DNA of 64,000 nt from Gerris lacustris (lineage: Eukaryota; Arthropoda; Insecta; Hemiptera; Gerridae): contig OX578276.1 of assembly GCA_951217055.1 (NCBI GenBank), positions 36,604,205-36,668,204 on the forward strand. The letters run 5' to 3'. The notes beneath the pieces were generated by a model, which was not told the DNA's origin, ran no database searches, and saw nothing but the letters and a program-made list of their open reading frames with translations. Positions within the stretch are counted from its first letter, which is position 1; each line of letters begins with the position of its first letter. The position numbers and the translations under genes were made by a program. Shown piece by piece: positions 56,733 through 64,000 of this stretch.

Positions 56733-59123
56733 TGTTATCTTTATCAAAAGAGAAATACGAACTTGTAAACTGGAAGTTTATTTCTTTCTGTATTTATTAT
56801 TTAAATCTAACAATCGTAGATAAAGTACGGTACGCAACTCGTGCGAAAACGGCAATTTGCATTGCTCGTGTGGTTTTACCACCCTCGCTGTCGCTCGGGT
56901 GCAAACTCCACACTCGCATGCAAAATGCTACTTTCCGCACTCGACGCGTAATGTACTATTATTTCGCTTCGAGCTTTCTAAAAGTTACGGTTACGGAAGC
57001 ATCGCCACAATATTTTGCAGTTGCTTTTTGACAGTAAATTTTGATCAGGTTTTCTTTTTGAGTGTAATTTACTAAATACAGAAGTCTTTGACATAGTAAT
57101 CGTATATGTGTGTGACCTCATTTCATTTAGGAAGAAATTGAAGTAAGGCATTTTAAAAATAAAGAGGTAATTCCAATTGATGTACACCAACTGTTGACAT
57201 TATAATATGGGGGTTTGTGATAGAGCTACTGGAAGTAATATATGAAGGCTGGCTAGACTCGGTCTAGGAATGTTAATTCTACATGACCGACATAGCAGTG
57301 TTGGTTTATCCGCTATGGATTCATTTATAACTCCTAATTCGTTTCTCATTAGTACCCTCTATCATTGACTAGATGCTCTTAATGTTGGGATAATTATGTT
57401 GTGAATACCAAACTGGACTACATATCTACTTGATTTCTCATAGTTAATTAATGTGGTATTGTTGATATGAAATCTTAATTTGTTTCTGTTGACTGATGCA
57501 GGAAGATTATGTTGATTGAAGAGATTTTAATTAATGCTTCGTTTGATAAATGACAGAACAAGTAATGGGAGAAAGATGTTAGATTCTATTTTAAATTTAA
57601 GGTTGTTTTCAGTTAACTAGTGCTTGTAGTTGAACGGGCATCCGCATTAACATTTGTTCAAAGCAAGCAATTAGACCACATATGTTGGCCCTGTTTACTA
57701 ACCCTGAATAGAGTTCATCCATTTTTCGACAACCATGATCAATAGTGAGTCTTGGTAATCAAATTAGCTAGGCGTGGGACTTCGACTTTGATTCATAGAT
57801 GGGCTAGCAGAAGTAAACAATGATTTAACGATCACAGCTGCTCTGAACCTATTTGCACTTAATTATTGAACAATTGTAGAGGTGAAATATCCGAGGGCCT
57901 GATATTCTCCTTTAAACATGAGAATTTAGAGTTAATGACTCATTGAAGTGTTAAGGCGACTGAGACCTTCCAGCGTTGCTTAAGGCATTGTTTAAATTTA
58001 GCGACTCGGAGGTGACGCTGGTCACATTGACGTATCCTTCGCGAAGCCTTTAGTGTTACTTTCAATGTTAAGTATGGTCGAGAGGTATGAACGGAGACGC
58101 GTATTCCGGTATACTACTACTACCAGCCACAGCCAACCTTTCACAAGCGTCTGTCCAGTGTCATCTGTTGCTCCTAAAATATCATTTGGGAAACGCCCCT
58201 AGTTTATATATTCAATTTGCCACAGTATTTCGTGGAGAAGGAACTGAAGTTGGAAATGATTTCTTTTGCACTCACACATTCCCTCATTAATGTGTATCAC
58301 TTTATTATCAATCGACGTCGTTCCTCCTTCCAAAAGGCAGAGATAATGGAAGGACAAACAATGTCAATTAATTGTAAAATGATTCTTTTGACATGCGGTA
58401 GAAGGTGACAAATTTTGAATCAGATTTCTCCTGCTCTTCAGCAGCAACAAATAATCTGCAGTAATTACTTCTATCAATTTAGGAATGACAAATATGTACA
58501 AAGATATATTTATCATTTGAAGAACTTTCACTTGACATGATAAAAAGCTCTGATTATCACTATTAGATGAACAGATGAAGTCTGGAGATGGAGATTCAAG
58601 TCGCTTCATAGTTTGCTCCGTGGTGATTTAAAAGTTTCCTATGGGTATCACACCCACAGGCAACTCAATTTGACGATACTCCAGTATCCTATATAATTGA
58701 TCAATATAAAGATGACCTAACTGCAAAATAGTTTAAAACGAAAAGCATTTCCGCCAAACTGCAATCGAATAGTATTGATTCATTTAGTTTGGATAACTTC
58801 ATCATTTTATATCTAAACCCACCTTCTGAAATCCACTTGAACTACTCTTAACGTTTAATAATAATAATAATATATGATAAATACATCTAAAATATGTATT
58901 CTTCCTCTTCTGTAGGTTTTTTTTTTTTTCGTTAAAAAAAAAAATCTAATTTATTTCTCTAACTTATCCACTTCATTATTTCTTTACCTTATGATTTTAT
59001 TATTGTAATTATTATCGGAGTGACTCTAACATTATATTATGTGTATCGTTAGATTTTAAAATATCGATCGAGTTAAAGTATGCAGTTGCATGAAGAAAAT
59101 ATTAATCTAATTTAAAATAAATG
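56733..59123. other. Unassigned region, partly GC-richer
   Basis: 56830-56960 contains GC-rich sequence (CACCCTCGCTGTCGCTCGGG) open for 100 codons without a domain. 57180-58700 is less AT-rich than the rest of the window but broken by stops. The frames at 58087, 58217 and 58364 show no recognisable domain. It may be unique sequence. Confidence 0.35.
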
Positions 59124-59259
59124 TAATTTAAATCAAATTATAATTATTATTAACTACGGGAAACAGACAGTGAAAAAAGTGGTTCAAATCCCGGCGCTGG
59201 AGTGTATTTTTCACTGTCTGTTTCCCGTAGTTAATAATAATTATAATTTGATTAAATTA
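59124..59259. repeat. Family F fold-back, copy 4 (54-bp arms)
   Basis: The left arm 59124-59177 (TAATTTAAATCAAATTATAA, then CTACGGGAAACAGACAGTG) is mirrored by 59207-59259. The 29-bp loop is just the B-box end of the tRNA-like core (GTGGTTCAAATCCCGGCG). It lies next to the full copy at 59260. Confidence 0.85.
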
Positions 59260-59655
59260 AAATTTAACTTTCCGTAGTATGAAAACTACCAAAAACTTAA
59301 AAATTGAATTTCGAATTGATTGTACAAGGTACAGGTACTAATTGAGTACTTTATAATTATAAGCGTTAATTCTTGGTTTAGTTCTAATGTCATAAATATT
59401 GACTGTCTAACTGTATATGAATATTGAAAGCTTGGATTCGGGACTAGTTATCGATTACGGTAGTGAAAAATCATTCTCCTGCGTAGCTTAGATGGAAGAG
59501 CGCTATACTGGAAATATAGAGGCCCGTGGTTCAAATCCCGGCGCTGGAGTGTATTTTTCACTGTCTGTTTCCCGTAGTTAATAATAATTATAATTTGATT
59601 TAAATTAAAATTTAACTTTCCGTAGTATGAAAACTACCAAAAACTTAAAAATAAA
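59260..59655 (+). repeat. Family F tRNA-like repeat, copy 5
   Basis: About 180 bp (TAATTGAGTACTTTATAATT, GAAAGCTTGGATTCGGGA), then a tRNA-like core, then CACTGTCTGTTTCCCGTAG, the AT-rich tail and GTAGTATGAAAACTACC. Tails occur on both sides of the core unit, so family boundaries are uncertain. Confidence 0.7.
59476..59549 (+). ncRNA. tRNA-like core of family F
   Basis: CTCCTGCG pairs with CGCTGGAG (one mismatch). The A box is TAGCTTAGATGG. The anticodon arm is a perfect CTATA-CTGGAAA-TATAG, with GGA in the anticodon position. The B box GGTTCAAATCC is intact, but the T stem has mismatches and there is no long variable arm as a serine tRNA would need. So it is a Pol III-type SINE head and not a working tRNA. 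Confidence 0.6.
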
Positions 59656-59997
59656 TGTAATTTAATATATGCAGTACGAGGTAAGAAGGGTTTTCACACC
59701 CGCTACAAGTTCAAATCATGACCCGAGGTCGGCATGCTCCCACATGGTATAATAATAAAGCCTCTACCTTATAAATCATAAAAATAGGTAAGAACGGAAT
59801 ATAGACCTTTTCCTTCAGGCTCCGGATTTAAATTTCGTTTTTGTCATAATGATTTAGAAACATACTGTTTACTTAATATTATATTTTACGATTTTGAAAC
59901 AAAGATATGGAATTTTTTTTATTATGAAATTTTGTTTAAAAAAAAGGAATGTGTTTTAATTAAAACATTACCGTGTTATAACATTTCACATATATAT

Positions 59998-60310
59998 ACC
60001 ATTCGTTTCTCTTCCACATGCACACAAACACACATTTATTTACACCTGTATCCTGTATCTTTAAAAGTAGGTGCTCATCTGATTTTTATGAAATTTGGAT
60101 GGTTTGTCAAAAGTAGCCTGGAGATAGCCCCAGATTAATATCAACCGTCTGCGGTCTTTAAATCTTGCTAAATTGATACTTTAAATCATGTAAGAAATCA
60201 AAACAATTTTGTCACATTTAAAAAACGCAATATTGTAATAATTTGTAAAAGCATATAATCATTTAAGTAAACGAAATAGGACACGAGGAAGCTATGTGGC
60301 AGACTATTTT
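59998..60310 (+). repeat. Family B repeat, 3' part
   Basis: TCTTCCACATGCACACAAAC, GATAGCCCCAGATTAATATC, ATCAAAACAATTTTGTCAC and ACACGAGGAAGCTATGTGGC match 39610-39830 and the split copy at 8535. Confidence 0.65.
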
Positions 60311-62164
60311 TAATTTTGTTAAATTCATAACAGATAATACTTCTTAGAGTTATAAGGCATTTCCCTACTCAGTGTTGACGACGTATGATTTTACTAAATA
60401 AGCAATCGTCACATCATTAATTTCGCTAAGTTATTTAGGCTTATCGCTTTTACAGCAAATATGGTTAACAGGGACAGGACCACTTGTTCTTTATACATTA
60501 CATACAATAGAAAGTAAAAAGTCAAAATATTTAGGAAAACTCAAAATTGAATATGTTTGTACTCTCTTGCTTACAGCGTAAGTCAGGATACCATTAGTAT
60601 TATGTTCATTTATATCCAGATAAGTAATGCTGTAGAAAGTGATTTTTATGAAGTGAAAGCATTATGACGTTATTTTTTCAAGAGTAATTCTTTGGGTTTA
60701 AACAGTTATTCAAGGTTTTTATTCGTACACATACATAGGTGTGTAAAAAATGTGTTTGTAATGCAAAGAAGGTGTCAAGGAAGGAGGCTTCAAAGAATCG
60801 AAATATAACCATGACATCATGACTCTCACTGATATTATAAAGAGGTGAATGTTTAGGAAAGATTCGACTCTTTAGAATTGCATCAGTTTATTTCAAACAT
60901 TGCTTGAGAGATCAAAGATTCTAGTCAAGAAAAATCCATGTTTGTTTTTGTTTATAGCTATCTCACAGTATGTGAAAGGAATTCTTTAAATGAATTTCCA
61001 AATAAAGAGATGATTCTTTAGAATTCTTTTTCTAGGGCTTTCCTCAAAACTCAAAAAATCTATTAATTTTACAAAGTTGCGGGTTTCTTTTTCGTGTTTA
61101 ATTATCTTGTACGCAGATTTTTCTGATAAAAGTCAAGAAAAAAGAATTTCTTAAGGCTGGACAACCCCTATTAAAATTTTTAAACCTAACTCACGCCTTC
61201 CCTATTAAACTTAGAAAGCTGACATTTTGTACAGATACTCTACTGACCATTTCAAAGAGATGCCTGTTTTTAGATTTTTGATATCATGCTTAGAAACCCT
61301 AGTTTACTCCTCATACGGAAAAAACTAAAAAAGGGCATCTCTTCTCTTTGTGCCAATGAGATGTTTCCCCAAATTTGAAGCGATTTAGAATAAAATTGTA
61401 GGCGCTATTTAGGTTCTTAGATTATTAATTTGTAGAATAAAGGGGAGGGGATTTGACGTCACTTACTAATACTAGAGAAGGAAGGACACACACGCTGACG
61501 GTGGGAGTGGAGGGAGGTAGATAAGCGGACACCGACTAGAGGTCGATCTCAGACATACTGACTTGCACCTTACACCCTTATACCTTTATTTCTTTCTCCT
61601 TCTATCTTTCTCTAATTTTATAAACACTCAATATACCCCAAACCCCAAGTTGATTTGCAAACCTTTTCTCTTCAATATTACATTGCTTGTCTCGTCCGCA
61701 TTTCTATCCTCATTTTTCAAACTAACAATGTTATATTTTTGTTATCCTTGTCTCTCTGTTCAGTAGTCATTATTTTTGAATTGTATATTATATACACAGT
61801 ATAATGTATCATTCATTTTTTTGAACTAACTAATATCTTGCTTAGGTATATACAAGTAACAAAATTTAAGTACAATAGTAACTTATAAACCTAGAAATAA
61901 TTAAATATTATCTGTTCACTAACAACATCCATATCCATATATCATATTATATAAGGAAGATCACCAAGTAGGAACATAAATAAATTTTTAAAAAATCACT
62001 GGGAAGTACTTGCATCAAGCAAGTTCTTTTTATGGTTTCGTAGATTATTCGGCATAATGTACACAATATTAGCAAAAAATAACATTTTAGTATTTCCCCA
62101 TCCTACCCTATGTGAAAGTTAAAAAAATATATAAACAAATTTAAATAGGTCCCCCAAAAAGAAA
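60311..62164. other. Unassigned sequence
   Basis: No gene recognised. A GC-richer patch at 61435-61560 (CGCTGACGGTGGGAGTGGAG) lacks an open frame. The frame at 61563 is low-complexity hydrophobic. Confidence 0.4.
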
Positions 62165-62728
62165 AATCGGTCCCAGACAACTCAGACAAACTTTCTCATA
62201 CACGAGTTCATAATTAATAGTTACTTTGCCAAGAGTTTTCCATAAATTAGTTTTCGTATGTACATTTAACTATTATTGAACATTTTATCAAAATTTATCA
62301 TAAAAAACCTTCTTCTGGGCGGGGATTCAAAACTGGGCTCTCTCCGTCCACGTTTTAAGCTATATTCTCAGGAACTAGATTTTTCCCGGGAAAACGGCTT
62401 ATATCGTTAGATTCGTATTTTAGCATTTTTTAATCAAAATCGTCGGTTTTAATATTTTTTTTCACGTTTTTTCAGAGTTTGTGGGGAGTAGCGCCCCCAA
62501 ATTTAGAGCTAAAATTCATTTCTCGATTTCACCTCGGGGTATGGTTTTTTTTAAAAATATTTTGTCAAAATCGGCCCAGTAGTTTAGGCTTCAGGAGTTG
62601 AACAGACGACAGACAGATATTTTTTAAAAACCTTTTTTTTGGACTCAGGTGACGTCAAAACGTGTAAATCCATCGAAATCGAATTTTCGCGCCATCACAA
62701 TACTTTTCTTTATATGGCAAAGTAAAAA
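62165..62728 (-). mobile_element. Family A repeat, full-length-looking copy 2
   Basis: On the minus strand: TTGCCATATAAAGAAAAGTA, GCCTAAACTACTGGGCCGAT, GCGCTACTCCCCACAAAC, TTTTCCCGGGAAAAATCTAG, GTGGACGGAGAGAGCC and the B-box-like segment, ending in GTCTGGGACCGAT. Same order as 14658-15222. Confidence 0.7.
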
Positions 62729-62903
62729 TAGTGTAGAGTTAGGAGAGTAGAGTAGATGTCCCTGGATTCTTCGGGGGGTCACAATGTATTATATTGGTAA
62801 TAATAAAAGGTTTAAGTAATTATTTTCTGGCAATTTTTATTACCCTATCAAAACGTATATTAGCAGGAATTATTTCATAATTTTAAGACTAGCCGTTATA
62901 GGG

Positions 62904-62923
62904 GGGTGGGGGGGGGGGGGGGG
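62904..62923. repeat. Poly-G tract
   Basis: G run with one T. Confidence 0.85.
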
Positions 62924-63094
62924 CATTTTATTTGGGTGAAATTTTGGAGCTGAAACGCAATATTGGCGGTAAAAAGCACAGTAGTCATAAAAAGTCATAT
63001 ATATGTATTTGTAATCTACTCTGCAGTAGCCTTCATTTGATATAGGTACCCATCTCGAAAATTAAAAAAAATAAGAGTAGGTTGCTAAAATTAA

Positions 63095-63698
63095 TAAAAA
63101 TCGGTCCGAGACAACTCAGACAAACTTTCTCATATACGAGTTTATAATTACTTAGCCCAGTGTTTCCATTTATTAGTTTTCAAATGTACATTTAAATATT
63201 ATTAAACATTTCATCAAAATGTATCACAAAAATAACTTTTCCTGGGCGGGGAATCGAACCCGGGTTCTCTCCGTCCGCGTCTTAAGCTTTTTTCTCAGGA
63301 ACTAGATTTTTCCCGGGAAAACGGCTTATATCGTTAGATTCGTATTCAAATGGACTACATTTTAGAATTTTTTAATCATAATCGTCGGAACCTTTTTCGA
63401 GAAATAATTTTTTTTCATGTTTTTTCAGAGTTTTTGGGGGGTAGCGCCCCCAAATTTAGAGCTAAAATTCATTTCTCGATTTCGCCTCGGGGTATGATTT
63501 TTCAGAACATGTATACCAAATTTCGTCAAAATCGGCCCTGTAGTTTAGGCTCCAGGCGTCTGCACAGACGACAGACAGACATTTTTTAAAAACCACTTTT
63601 TTGGACTCAGGGGACCTCAAAACGTGTAAATCCATCAAAATCTCAAAATCGAATTTTCGCGCCATCACAATACTTTCTCTTTATATGAGAAAGTAAAA
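63095..63698 (-). mobile_element. Family A repeat, full-length-looking copy 3
   Basis: The best preserved copy: TACTTTCTCATATAAAGAG, GAGGTCCCCTGAGTCC, GCGCTACCCCCCAAAAAC, GGACGGAGAGAACCCGGG then TTCGATTCCCCGCCC, and GTTGTCTCGGACCG. It has the same orientation as copy 2 with 366 bp between them, and both start at the same terminal motif. The frames at 63350 and 63462 read this repeat. Confidence 0.75.
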
Positions 63699-64000
63699 AC
63701 AATATATAAAAATTTGAGTTTTGTACATTTTTGCTCATTACGAATGCGCATATTAAATGTTAGCCTTCTCTATATTTCTGCTATGGTGGGTCAAAAAGTT
63801 ACACCAGTATTTTAAATTTCAAATCGCTATCGTGTAAATAGGTGCTAGCTTTTCAGCTAATCTTGGTAAGGATCTGAGATAATAGTTTATCATACCCATG
63901 AAACGCTGTATTCGCCGAATAGAAGATGGTTCTTGGAAATCTAATAAAGCCGATACCCTTCAGGTGTAATATCATGGCTGAAGAAAATAAATTTTTTCCG
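63699..64000. other. Unassigned sequence at the right edge
   Basis: Nothing recognised. Confidence 0.4.

Noticed and set aside
58087..58609. Several short frames in a less AT-rich region
   Set aside because: No domain, no splice signals that join them, and stops in the flanking sequence.
59476..59549. Functional serine tRNA (GGA anticodon)
   Set aside because: It lacks the long variable arm of serine tRNAs, the T stem has two mismatches, and it is part of a dispersed repeat.

Overview
The window is an AT-rich, intron- or intergenic-type stretch of an animal genome. An arthropod, probably an insect, fits best: the mix includes a Jockey/CR1-group LINE, a Penelope-like remnant, helentron/HINE-like elements, PIF/Harbinger, piggyBac, hAT and mariner-type short elements, several tRNA-derived SINE-like families and long (AT)n tracts. 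The sequence alone does not identify the order. No complete host gene is visible. Almost every large open frame lies in a retrotransposon, a tandem repeat or a simple-sequence tract.

Layout. 0-3 kb: a window-edge copy of a HINE-like element, then sequence holding two weak candidate exons (1867-1921 and 2723-2803, + strand). 3-9.2 kb: three inverted-repeat MITEs of PIF/Harbinger type and a 278-bp inverted-repeat element. 9.2-21 kb: old dispersed families (called A, B and C here) with a younger 360-bp element D inserted into two of them, a hAT MITE with a perfect 8-bp target duplication, and a 267-bp (AT)n tract. 22-30 kb: a 730-bp inverted-repeat element, two (GTA)n SINE-like copies, and a cluster of family F tRNA-like elements, one of them folded into a 77-bp-arm hairpin, plus a second HINE-like copy. 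31-38.5 kb: a 1-kb Harbinger-type MITE, a 2.5-kb near-perfect inverted repeat with 1.1-kb arms, a piggyBac-type MITE with an internal 106-bp tandem duplication, and a CAGGGTG-ended element. 38.7-39.1 kb: a minus-strand exon encoding the first part of a THAP zinc finger, the best host-gene candidate, next to a promoter-like patch. 46-47.1 kb: a 5'-truncated Penelope-like element between inverted 185-bp terminal repeats. 48.9-53.4 kb: a 4.5-kb LINE on the minus strand, with ORF1, ORF2 and an 8-bp target duplication, nested inside an older element. 54.3-55.3 kb: an internally deleted mariner-type transposon and a 49-bp minisatellite. 56.5 kb: a 56-bp palindrome upstream of a short acidic ORF. 59 kb: family F again, including a second fold-back. 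62-63.7 kb: two tandem family A copies.

The genes do not form a pathway. The LINE's ORF1 (RNA-binding) and ORF2 (endonuclease plus reverse transcriptase) would have acted together in target-primed reverse transcription, but this copy lacks an ORF1 start codon and has a broken ORF2, so it looks dead. I found no defence system, CRISPR array or operon. The most interesting structures are the giant inverted repeat (a possible hairpin-RNA locus), the MITEs that share one outer terminus but differ inside, and the two independent fold-backs of one tRNA-like SINE family.
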